Below, one piece after another: positions 24,809-29,860 of a stretch of DNA of 32,366 nt. The first letter of the stretch is position 1, and each line of letters opens with the position of its first letter. Source of the DNA: a virus; IMG/VR virus record IMGVR_UViG_3300044638_000700, positions 1 through 32,366 of that record; one strand, 5' to 3'. The position numbers and the translations under genes are program-made. Below the pieces are notes generated by a model. That model did no database searches and was not told where the DNA came from. It saw only the letters and a list, made by a program, of their open reading frames with translations.

Positions 24809-25092
24809 TTGCTTGTCTCCTTATTTACAAAATCCAATGCTTGCTGCAAAGTATTACATTGGGCAATGCACTCAAAATTGACCTCATCTTCAATGTAAAC
24901 ACAGACAGTAAATTGCTCACCGCCAACCTCTCGGCGGTCTGGGTCTGGATAATCACACCAAAGCTTGTAAGTAACCTCTCCGAATTGCTTCTCAAAGCTG
25001 GGAGAGACATCGTTATGCCATGATGTATCAACCCAACCCTCAGGCAAGCTTAGTTCATCGTCATAGTCTGGGAATTCTGTTTTATAGGTCAT
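24805..25092 (-). CDS. Hypothetical protein
   Basis: A 95-aa acidic protein, Trp- and Asp-rich, beginning TYKTEFPDYDDELSLPEGWVDTSWHNDVSPSF and ending with a helix (CNTLQQALDFVNKE). The FTVCVYIEDEVNFECIA strand suggests a small alpha/beta fold. It has an AAGGAGA ribosome site 9 bases after the GP88-like stop. Function unknown. Confidence 0.6.
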   Translation of the reverse strand: MTYKTEFPDYDDELSLPEGWVDTSWHNDVSPSFEKQFGEVTYKLWCDYPDPDRREVGGEQFTVCVYIEDEVNFECIAQCNTLQQALDFVNKETSK

Positions 25093-25101
25093 GTTGTCTC
25101 C

Positions 25102-25749
25102 TTAGTGTGCTTTGTAAGATATGGTTTTTGTTGTCCAGCATTCACGACAGTCTAGGCATTTGCCTTGCTGGTTTGGTGCATTGCACTCTGTGCCAATTGC
25201 CTTGTCTGTGTGAACATTAGAGATGGCAATGTTGGCAATGCCTTGCAAGCTTGCTGGCACATTGACCGCCTTGTCAACATACATTGCAGACAAGCGCACA
25301 ATCAAGTTTTTAGGCAATGCCCCATGCTTCTCAATATATTGCTTGATCATTGAGTATTCCCTTGTTGGCAACCAATGCTGGCAATGTGGGGTTTGTTGTG
25401 CAACCTCTGCAATCTTCTCAAGATGCCAAAGCCCTTGCAGATCTCCAGAGTCATGCCAACGAAAATATGGATCTGCTCCAATGCTGGCAACCATTGAATC
25501 AACCCAGAATGCATCATTCAAACTGTCTAATCTTGCATGTTGTGCTGGTTCAATGTTGTTTGCATATTGCAGATAATTGCCTTTGTTTGCATAGCACATT
25601 GAACAGATTGATCCAGCGATCTTTGCCATCTTGAATCCAGTAATGCAAGCCACTGTGGGCAAACTATAGGATTTGCAAGGCATCTTGCTGGTCTGAGTCA
25701 ATCCAGCATTGATTGTGTGAGCTTCTTTCTTGAGCATGATGGTTTTCAT
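25102..25749 (-). CDS. GP88-like phage protein
   Basis: A 215-aa protein from ATG 25749. MPCKSYSLPTVACITGFKMAKI, GSICSMCYANKGNY, YFRWHDSGDLQGLWHLEKI and HWLPTREYSMI match the phage/plasmid family I recall as GP88 ('gene product 88'). Conserved Cys residues (CSMC near 50, and CNAPNQQGKCLDCREC at the end) suggest a metal or Fe-S site. The biochemical role of the family is not known to me. The frame extends to a GTG at 25800, but the ATG 1 base after the stop of the 27-aa peptide is the better start. Confidence 0.75.
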   Translation of the reverse strand: MKTIMLKKEAHTINAGLTQTSKMPCKSYSLPTVACITGFKMAKIAGSICSMCYANKGNYLQYANNIEPAQHARLDSLNDAFWVDSMVASIGADPYFRWHDSGDLQGLWHLEKIAEVAQQTPHCQHWLPTREYSMIKQYIEKHGALPKNLIVRLSAMYVDKAVNVPASLQGIANIAISNVHTDKAIGTECNAPNQQGKCLDCRECWTTKTISYKAH

Positions 25750-25750
25750 A

Positions 25751-25834
25751 TCAACCCCACAATGCCAAGATAACCAGCAAACAGACTTGGGCAATTGCAC
25801 AAGTCACAACGACATAAATATCTTGCTTTTCCAT
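25751..25834 (-). CDS. 27-aa membrane micropeptide
   Basis: MEKQDIYVVVTCAIAQVCLL then VILALWG: a short polar start and one transmembrane helix. It has an AAGGAGA site 7 bases upstream of the ATG, in a leader shared word for word with the gene at 29552, and its stop is 1 base before the GP88-like ATG. The strong site and coupling support expression; the function is unknown (membrane anchor, inhibitor or leader peptide). Confidence 0.6.
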   Translation of the reverse strand: MEKQDIYVVVTCAIAQVCLLVILALWG

Positions 25835-25981
25835 CTTCAATTCTCCTTAGTAGGTAGGTTTTTGAGATTTATCTAGGCTTGATTGCCTTAGATGCACATA
25901 GATTATTGCTTGCTCATGTGATATGAAATAGGGATAAACCCTAAGAGATGCAATTAATCATTGACTTGTTGTCAAAATGTA
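25835..25981 (-). promoter_or_regulatory. Control region of the GP88-like operon
   Basis: The minus strand has a consensus -35 TTGACA inside a dyad TTGAC-AACAA-GTCAA (about 25975-25961), a second dyad TAGGG-TTTAT-CCCTA near 25940-25926, and the 19-base leader repeat (25860-25842). I cannot pick a convincing -10. The dyads are candidate operators. Confidence 0.4.
25842..25860 (-). repeat. 19-base leader repeat with ribosome site, copy A
   Basis: AACCTACCTACTAAGGAGA on the minus strand, directly before the 27-aa peptide. An exact copy on the plus strand at 29528-29546 precedes the winged-helix gene of the recombination operon. It includes the Shine-Dalgarno sequence. Confidence 0.85.
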
Positions 25982-26239
25982 TCAAGCACATACAAAGACA
26001 AGCTTCTGTCTGTCTTCTGTGCTGGCTTTGGCTTTGCCATGCTGATTTATAAATCCATGGCATTGCATACAGTAATAATTGCCACTTACTGGCAGCGCCG
26101 CCTGGCTATTTGCAAAACCCTCATGTTGGGGCCATGAAATTATTTCCCAGAATTTAGCGCCAGCAATTTGACAATTTTGTCTGGCAATTTCATGCGTTTT
26201 CGGTTGGCTTGTCCTGGCGCATGATCGACAAGAACTCAT
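25982..26239 (-). CDS. Hypothetical small Cys-motif protein
   Basis: An 85-aa product with Cys4-x2-Cys7 at the start and Cys-x2-Cys in YYCMQCHGFINQHG near 57-60, which together could bind zinc. It overlaps the upstream gene by 50 bases in another frame, and the ATG has only a weak ribosome site, so either the start or the gene itself is uncertain. It is the last gene of the operon descending from 29417. Confidence 0.45.
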   Translation of the reverse strand: MSSCRSCARTSQPKTHEIARQNCQIAGAKFWEIISWPQHEGFANSQAALPVSGNYYCMQCHGFINQHGKAKASTEDRQKLVFVCA

Positions 26240-26390
26240 CTTTCAAGCCAGCATAAAAGGCATACGGGTCTGCTTCCAGCTCCTGCACACGCCACCATGC
26301 ATGGCGCTTGAATGCTGGCATCCGTGCCATCGTCACCAAGTGATCTAGCGTTGCCTGGTAATGCTCAGGATCAACCTCTTTCATCAGCAT
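26190..26390 (-). CDS. Hypothetical helical protein
   Basis: A 66-aa product: DPEHYQATLDHLVTMARMPAFKRHAWWRVQELEADP then YAFYAGLKDEFLSIMRQ. It is compact and helical, with no family recognised. The frame is open to 26441, but the upstream part overlaps the 36-aa membrane peptide in another frame. Met at 26390 or 26384 gives a more protein-like start, coupled to that peptide's end. Confidence 0.55.
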   Translation of the reverse strand: MLMKEVDPEHYQATLDHLVTMARMPAFKRHAWWRVQELEADPYAFYAGLKDEFLSIMRQDKPTENA

Positions 26391-26481
26391 CTTGCATCCA
26401 CACCAACACATTGGCAAACACCAACAGCGTACCAATGGCAATGGCTGCGCCTATAAACAAACACAGAATAGTGGCAATCAT
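26371..26481 (-). CDS. 36-aa single-pass membrane peptide
   Basis: MIATILCLFIGAAIAIGTLL then VFANVLVWMQDADERG: one long hydrophobic helix and an acidic cytoplasmic end. The ATG overlaps the stop of the 68-aa gene (ATGA) and a GGGGGGAAG ribosome site precedes it. It is too short for routine gene callers. It could be holin-like or an accessory to the preceding exported protein, but this is speculative. Confidence 0.6.
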   Translation of the reverse strand: MIATILCLFIGAAIAIGTLLVFANVLVWMQDADERG

Positions 26482-26684
26482 GCTTCTTCCCCCCATCGTT
26501 CACATATATCCATGAGCGTCTTGCTTCTCTTTTTCTTTTGACAAATTTCACTAAGTTGTTTTTTCTTGGCCTTGGCCTGTAGTTGTGCTGTGGTCAAAGG
26601 CTTTGGTAATTCCACAGTGACTGGCAAAAGATTGCTGACGCTAAAGCCAATCACAGCACACAGGAAGATGACTCTGCTAATCAT
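26478..26684 (-). CDS. Small exported or membrane-anchored protein
   Basis: A 68-aa product with an N-terminal signal/anchor (MISRVIFLCAVIGFSVSNLL) followed by a Pro/Leu linker and a very basic region with QAKAKKKQLSEICQKKKRSK and two Cys residues. There is no known family. Linked by 4-base overlaps to the zinc-ribbon gene and the 36-aa peptide; together they look like a small envelope cassette. Confidence 0.6.
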   Translation of the reverse strand: MISRVIFLCAVIGFSVSNLLPVTVELPKPLTTAQLQAKAKKKQLSEICQKKKRSKTLMDICERWGEEA

Positions 26685-27103
26685 GTGTTCTTTTGCTTGA
26701 GCAACGCAACAGCTTGAGAAACTGCACTTTGTTGGCCTAAATTGGTGTTGTAGAAAAGGTCTGTTAACTCCTCATCCGTCAGCCCTACCCATGTGCGCTG
26801 TGGCTGGGTGTAGGTCTGCCCACAGTTGTGGCATTGCACAACACGGTTAAAAGGATTCCACTTGACTGCACTTGCGTCCGTGTACCCGCAACAAGGCAAC
26901 TTGACAGGCTCTTGCTCTGTGCGCTGTGGTGGTGTGCAAGTGTGAATGTCCTTTGAGCGTTTACCGCATCGTGGGCAGAAGTTTTGCTCTGTGCGCTGTG
27001 ACAATGCCGCAATCACATCGTCAACAAGCAAGCGCAATGGGTCAATAGGGTCAAGTCCAAGGCAACTGATCTGAAGCTGTCTAATCAATGCTTTATGTGT
27101 CAT
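26681..27103 (-). CDS. Double zinc-ribbon protein (Lar-like second half)
   Basis: A 140-aa protein with a helical N-terminus, a first Cys cluster (FCPRCGKRSKDIHTC) and a second (LPCCGYTDASAVKWNPFNRVVQCHNCGQTY), the latter like restriction-alleviation (Lar-type) zinc ribbons. The segments are separated by repeated QRTEQ or QRT, encoded by three copies of TGTGCGCTGTG on the plus strand (near 26795, 26919, 26991). Restriction alleviation is a tempting idea next to a methyltransferase gene but is unproven. Confidence 0.6.
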   Translation of the reverse strand: MTHKALIRQLQISCLGLDPIDPLRLLVDDVIAALSQRTEQNFCPRCGKRSKDIHTCTPPQRTEQEPVKLPCCGYTDASAVKWNPFNRVVQCHNCGQTYTQPQRTWVGLTDEELTDLFYNTNLGQQSAVSQAVALLKQKNT

Positions 27104-27312
27104 TCCTTCATGCTCCTGATGTAGATAGCAAAGCTGCTGATGGTGTCTTTGCCAAACGATTCCATGCGCTCGATGGCTTGAGCCACCTCTTCAATGATGT
27201 GGTTGCGGTAGGGATTCAGCGATTCCACCCTGCTACGCAACTCTTGGACAGCCTGTTCAGCAGAGTCCACACGCTGCTCAACCTGCCGCTTGCGCCATAA
27301 GCTTTCATCCAT
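27100..27312 (-). CDS. Hypothetical coiled-coil protein
   Basis: A 70-aa product from ATG 27312: DESLWRKRQVEQRVDSAEQAVQELRSRVESL, a coiled coil, then a short helical tail. The frame is open to 27486, but that extension overlaps the helix-turn-helix gene in another frame and reads as low-quality sequence. The chosen start overlaps the upstream gene's stop by 8 bases. The stop overlaps the next ATG. Confidence 0.6.
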   Translation of the reverse strand: MDESLWRKRQVEQRVDSAEQAVQELRSRVESLNPYRNHIIEEVAQAIERMESFGKDTISSFAIYIRSMKE

Positions 27313-27508
27313 TTTTTTCCTTCCAGTTGTACTGACCCTTGACTGTGAATCTGCCAGCCTTGCGAAAGATCGTGAGCAATGACTTGTACGGCACACCAAA
27401 TCTAGCGGCAATCTCTTTCTTGCTGAAGCCCTGGTCATGCAAGCTGAAAGCCCTGCGCTCATCAATCTGGATGGGCTTGCGACCACCGCCTCTATATCCC
27501 CGCTTCAT
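27305..27508 (-). CDS. Small helix-turn-helix protein
   Basis: A 67-aa basic protein. GGGRKPIQIDERRAFSLHDQGFSKKEIAARFGVPYKSLLTIFRKAG is a homeodomain-like/resolvase-type helix-turn-helix (about 8-53). No catalytic domain is attached, so it is a small regulator or an accessory DNA-binding protein. Its start lies inside the 3' end of the methyltransferase gene (17-base overlap) and its ATG is coupled to the end of the alternate ORF at 27509. Confidence 0.65.
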   Translation of the reverse strand: MKRGYRGGGRKPIQIDERRAFSLHDQGFSKKEIAARFGVPYKSLLTIFRKAGRFTVKGQYNWKEKNG

Positions 27509-28316
27509 TTAAGACTCTCCATGCTGTTGCGGCGCACAATGGGACTTGTCCGTTGCCAATGGCTTTAAGTCTGTCCACCCGACAGGCCACCCCATGAGCC
27601 ACTCTACCCACGGCGGGTTCAACTGACCACCATTCCCTGCTCCCATCAGTCGGGCCTCTTCCACTGTCGTGTTCTTGTTGAGCAAATCCCAACTCCCAGT
27701 CCCGCCACACATCCCTGCTGTGCGTGGGGTTGGCCAGGTTAGCACCGCTGTGCTGAGACTTGTTTGCGTCCCCTTCTTTCCATCCCTGCGAATCTGCAAC
27801 CCCTGCCTTGCCTCCGAATGAACTGGCGTTGGCCACAATCCACATTCTGTCCCGCTGGTGTGGTGCGCCAATGTCGGCAGCTCCCATAACAGTCCATCTC
27901 GTGTCATACCCCATTTGGGTAAGGTCAGCAATGACTCGTGTTCCTCCCCTAGTAGTGAGCATTGGGCTGTTCTCCACGAACACGAATCGGGGTCGAACTT
28001 CGCTAACCACCCTCGCCATGTGTGTCCAGAGTCCTGACCGCTCCCCATCCAGTCCATCCCCTTTTCCTGCGGCTGAGATGTCCTGACAGGGAAAACCCCC
28101 GCTGATGACATCGACTTTGCCTCGCCAAGGGTTTCCATCAAAGGTACAGATGTCGTCCCAGATAGGGAATCTAGGTAAGAATCCGTCAGCTTGCCTTTGC
28201 AATAGAACTCTGCGTGGGTAATCTTCGATTTCAACGGCGGCAACGGTTCGCCACCCAAGCAGATGTCCTCCAAGGATTCCCCCGCCACTTCCCGCAAATA
28301 GTGCCAGCTCATTCAT
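27492..28316 (-). CDS. C5 cytosine DNA methyltransferase
   Basis: The product is 274 aa. The C5-methylase motifs appear in order: motif I LFAGSGG (6-12) binding SAM, motif IV GGFPCQDIS with catalytic Cys77, motif VI FVFVENSP (Glu115), motif VIII QRDRMWIV (154-161), and the motif IX/X-like RLKAIGNGQVP (249-259). The target-recognition region between VIII and IX is short (about 165-245), and the protein is smaller than M.HhaI (327 aa). It methylates cytosine in an unknown sequence, probably to evade host restriction; no partner nuclease gene is in view. The ATG overlaps the stop of the 54-aa coiled-coil gene. A second ORF (27509-28312) occupies nearly the whole gene. Confidence 0.92.
   Translation of the reverse strand: MNELALFAGSGGGILGGHLLGWRTVAAVEIEDYPRRVLLQRQADGFLPRFPIWDDICTFDGNPWRGKVDVISGGFPCQDISAAGKGDGLDGERSGLWTHMARVVSEVRPRFVFVENSPMLTTRGGTRVIADLTQMGYDTRWTVMGAADIGAPHQRDRMWIVANASSFGGKAGVADSQGWKEGDANKSQHSGANLANPTHSRDVWRDWELGFAQQEHDSGRGPTDGSREWWSVEPAVGRVAHGVACRVDRLKAIGNGQVPLCAATAWRVLNEAGI
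27509..28312 (-). CDS. Alternate-frame ORF inside the methyltransferase gene (possible overprinted gene)
   Basis: 267 codons open in another frame of the same strand, starting 4 bases after the methyltransferase ATG (ATGAATGAG). The product is unusually Trp-rich (14 Trp) and highly patterned: SWHYLRE start, FPVRTSQPQEKG (74-85), WLAKFDPDSCSWRTAQCSLLG (102-122), KWGMTRDG (133-140), two WPTP motifs (160, 193) and LNPPWVEWLMGWPVGWTDL (231-249). I recall proteins of this architecture as separately predicted phage products. The last motif is the other-frame reading of the methylase motif IX/X. It is either a true dual-coding gene or a recurrent shadow of the methylase sequence. No function known. 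Confidence 0.5.
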   Translation of the reverse strand: MSWHYLREVAGESLEDICLGGEPLPPLKSKITHAEFYCKGKLTDSYLDSLSGTTSVPLMETLGEAKSMSSAGVFPVRTSQPQEKGMDWMGSGQDSGHTWRGWLAKFDPDSCSWRTAQCSLLGEEHESLLTLPKWGMTRDGLLWELPTLAHHTSGTECGLWPTPVHSEARQGLQIRRDGKKGTQTSLSTAVLTWPTPRTAGMCGGTGSWDLLNKNTTVEEARLMGAGNGGQLNPPWVEWLMGWPVGWTDLKPLATDKSHCAPQQHGES

Positions 28317-28477
28317 TGCATCCCCATAGGATCTTCATCGCTCAGGCAATCCCTAACCCGCTTCAACTCCCTTGCCAGCATCACCATCAACTGGCTGTTG
28401 GCACTGAAAGCCTCAGACATCTGCTCAAACTGGCGCTCAAGATGGCTGATGCGCTGCTCCAAAGTCTCTTCTGTCAT
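28313..28477 (-). CDS. Small coiled-coil protein (SlyX-like shape)
   Basis: A 54-aa product: TEETLEQRISHLERQFEQMSEAF begins a continuous heptad coiled coil, ending in an acidic CLSDEDP tail. The start overlaps the RusA stop (ATGA) and the stop overlaps the methyltransferase ATG, so it bridges the two genes translationally. The function is unknown. Confidence 0.65.
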   Translation of the reverse strand: MTEETLEQRISHLERQFEQMSEAFSANSQLMVMLARELKRVRDCLSDEDPMGMQ

Positions 28478-28902
28478 GGCAATAACTCCAATACTGTTAC
28501 CTCAATGCAAGGTGAACCATATGCCTTGCTCCCATGTAACTCACACACCTGGCTGTCATCCACCCACAGAATGCCGTTGCCAGCGTCCATGATGGCCTTG
28601 ATGTAGTTGTCCAGATCAGGCTTGCCAACTGGCCTAAGCACACCTGTCTCCGCTTGGAGCCGCTTGGCCTTTGACCAGCTCACAGGAATAGCCTTGTAGA
28701 CCCGCACAGACAGGGCTACAGGCGTGTCCAAGGGAGACTGGCTACCCATGGCTTCTCTGGCTGCTTGGGCGATCTCCTGCTCCCAATTGGCTGTCTTCTG
28801 CGGGGTGTACGTCCGAACAAATCCCCCTTGACGAGCGAATCTCGGCCTGCCTTTCCCCACAGGCTCGCCAAAGACGCTGAAATTCACCATCAAAGTCATC
28901 AA
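28474..28902 (-). CDS. rusA: RusA-like Holliday junction resolvase
   Basis: A 142-aa protein. The RusA signature GEPVGKGRPRF (about 12-22) and KPDLDNYIKAIMDAGNGILW then VDDSQV (94-119) place the catalytic aspartates at about Asp96, Asp98 and Asp116. It is a dimeric endonuclease that resolves four-way junctions, here partnering with the YqaJ/ERF recombination genes across the divergent promoter. The Met at 28890 (MVNFSVFGE) is a likely alternative start. Its 5' part overlaps the upstream gene by about 150 bases. Confidence 0.9.
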   Translation of the reverse strand: MMTLMVNFSVFGEPVGKGRPRFARQGGFVRTYTPQKTANWEQEIAQAAREAMGSQSPLDTPVALSVRVYKAIPVSWSKAKRLQAETGVLRPVGKPDLDNYIKAIMDAGNGILWVDDSQVCELHGSKAYGSPCIEVTVLELLP

Positions 28903-29002
28903 GATCCCCTGTTATTTGCAAAGCTCTGTTCACTACGCTGTCGGGCATTGGCCTGCCCTCTTTCACGCAATCCAACACTCGGATGGCATCCTCAAACGTC
29001 AT
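28742..29002 (-). CDS. Hypothetical protein with long overlap into rusA
   Basis: An 86-aa product. Residues 1-45 (TFEDAIRVLDCVKEGRPMPDSVVNRALQITGDLDDF) look like a genuine small helical protein; the ALxLTGDL motif recurs in phage ORFs. Residues about 35-86 overlap rusA in another frame and are low-complexity (Ser/Arg/Gly). The ATG overlaps the stop of the upstream gene (ATGA), which supports the start. The tail may be a frame extension after loss of an earlier stop. Confidence 0.5.
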   Translation of the reverse strand: MTFEDAIRVLDCVKEGRPMPDSVVNRALQITGDLDDFDGEFQRLWRACGERQAEIRSSRGICSDVHPAEDSQLGAGDRPSSQRSHG

Positions 29003-29211
29003 CGCACAGCCCTCAAAGACTTGATGAATGGCAGTTCAGATGGTTTTTCTGGGGGAGGTGGTGGCATATTGGCGCTTGGCGGTGTCCAGCCATGCTTCCT
29101 CCACGTTGCCTGTACGTCAGCACCACGCTGGTACTTGAAGTTGTCTGATGTCACATGGATGCTGGGCAAGGTGATCCTCGTGCCAGCAGGGGGAACCCAT
29201 TTCTCGCTCAT
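28999..29211 (-). CDS. Hypothetical Pro-rich protein
   Basis: A 70-aa product: SEKWVPPAGTRITLPSIHVTSDNFKYQRGADVQATWRKHGW, then a polyproline stretch (PPSANMPPPPPEKPSELPF) and a short basic tail. DVQATWRKHGWTPP recurs in small phage proteins of unknown function. ATGA overlaps with the regulator gene upstream and the next gene downstream. Confidence 0.6.
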   Translation of the reverse strand: MSEKWVPPAGTRITLPSIHVTSDNFKYQRGADVQATWRKHGWTPPSANMPPPPPEKPSELPFIKSLRAVR

Positions 29212-29417
29212 ACATTGCCTTTCAAAAAAGCTTTAATCCTGTCGTCAGGGGTAGCATAAACGGCAGACAAGTTATCCACAATCAAGGTGTCCACAATGGC
29301 AGACTGGCTCTTGCGCTGGTCAATAGCCGCCTTCTGCAACAACGCCTTGGCTTGTGGTCTGATGCGAACCAGCAATTGCTGAGTCTCGATCTTGGGTTTG
29401 GTGTGTGTATGTTTCAT
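29208..29417 (-). CDS. Ribbon-helix-helix (Arc/CopG-like) regulator
   Basis: A 69-aa protein. QLLVRIR (14-20) is the DNA-contacting beta strand, followed by helix A (PQAKALLQKAAIDQRK, 21-36), a Ser turn and helix B (QSAIVDTLIVDNL, 38-50), the RHH arrangement. The first gene of the long minus-strand operon, it faces the recombination operon. Its upstream promoter is an extended -10 only 9 bases from the ATG and there is no ribosome site, suggesting leaderless or near-leaderless translation. The ATGCTATCA repeats at 29416 and 29496 are its likely operators (inference). Confidence 0.7.
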   Translation of the reverse strand: MKHTHTKPKIETQQLLVRIRPQAKALLQKAAIDQRKSQSAIVDTLIVDNLSAVYATPDDRIKAFLKGNV

Positions 29418-29435
29418 GCTATCAATCTTATATCA
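29416..29435 (-). promoter_or_regulatory. Extended -10 promoter and operator-like site of the RHH gene
   Basis: On the minus strand TG-A-TATAAG (29435-29427) matches an extended -10, and TGATAGCAT (29424-29416) overlaps the expected transcription start and the start codon. A repressor bound there would block its own gene. Confidence 0.5.
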
Positions 29436-29495
29436 AATTCCAAACGAGCAATTAGGGAAACCACCTAGAAAATCAGCATCCATTGGTGTTGTAAG

Positions 29496-29516
29496 ATGCT
29501 ATCACTTTGCGATCAT
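29496..29516. promoter_or_regulatory. 21-bp regulatory repeat, copy 2 (divergent control region)
   Basis: ATGCTATCAC, TT, TGCGATCAT; it differs from the copy at 22694-22714 only in the two central bases. It lies between the RHH gene (minus) and the recombination operon (plus), 35 bases before the start codon at 29552. Candidate operator and/or promoter for the rightward genes. Confidence 0.6.
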
Positions 29517-29527
29517 GCAAGGCAAAC

Positions 29528-29546
29528 AACCTACCTACTAAGGAGA
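29528..29546 (+). repeat. 19-base leader repeat with ribosome site, copy B
   Basis: An exact match to 25842-25860 (other strand). It carries the AAGGAGA ribosome site for the ATG at 29552. Downstream bases GTTCAA are close to ATTGAA in copy A, so the likeness extends slightly past the exact match. Confidence 0.85.
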
Positions 29547-29551
29547 GTTCA

Positions 29552-29860
29552 ATGGAATTCGGCACATTTTGGAAAAAACTTGTTCGCCGCAACGCACCCA
29601 CAACCAGTCAGGAAGCAGCCCAGTTGGTCAACACCACCAACATGGAGCAGATCGTCTATGAGGCAATTGCTGACTATCCGCAGGGGTGCATTCAAGACGA
29701 GGTACTAGCTCACCTGTCGAGCTACCCCTACTCTACAGTGACCGCTCGGTTCCGTGCCTTGCTGGACAAGGGTTACATCATTGACACTGGGCTGACCCGC
29801 CCTGGTCGATCAGGAAGAAAACAGCGGGTTCTCATCATCAAGGAGTTTCACAATGCCTAA
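29552..29860 (+). CDS. Winged-helix DNA-binding protein
   Basis: A 102-aa protein from ATG 29552, chosen for its AAGGAG site; the frame is open further upstream. Residues about 33-98 form a winged helix: EQIVYEAIADYPQGCIQDEVLAHLSSYPYSTVTARFRALLDKGYIIDTG, with a beta wing rich in Arg/Gly (TRPGRSGRKQRVL). It is the leader gene of the rightward recombination operon, overlapping the exonuclease gene by 8 bases, and may control that operon or help DNA entry by the exonuclease. Confidence 0.7.
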   Translation: MEFGTFWKKLVRRNAPTTSQEAAQLVNTTNMEQIVYEAIADYPQGCIQDEVLAHLSSYPYSTVTARFRALLDKGYIIDTGLTRPGRSGRKQRVLIIKEFHNA

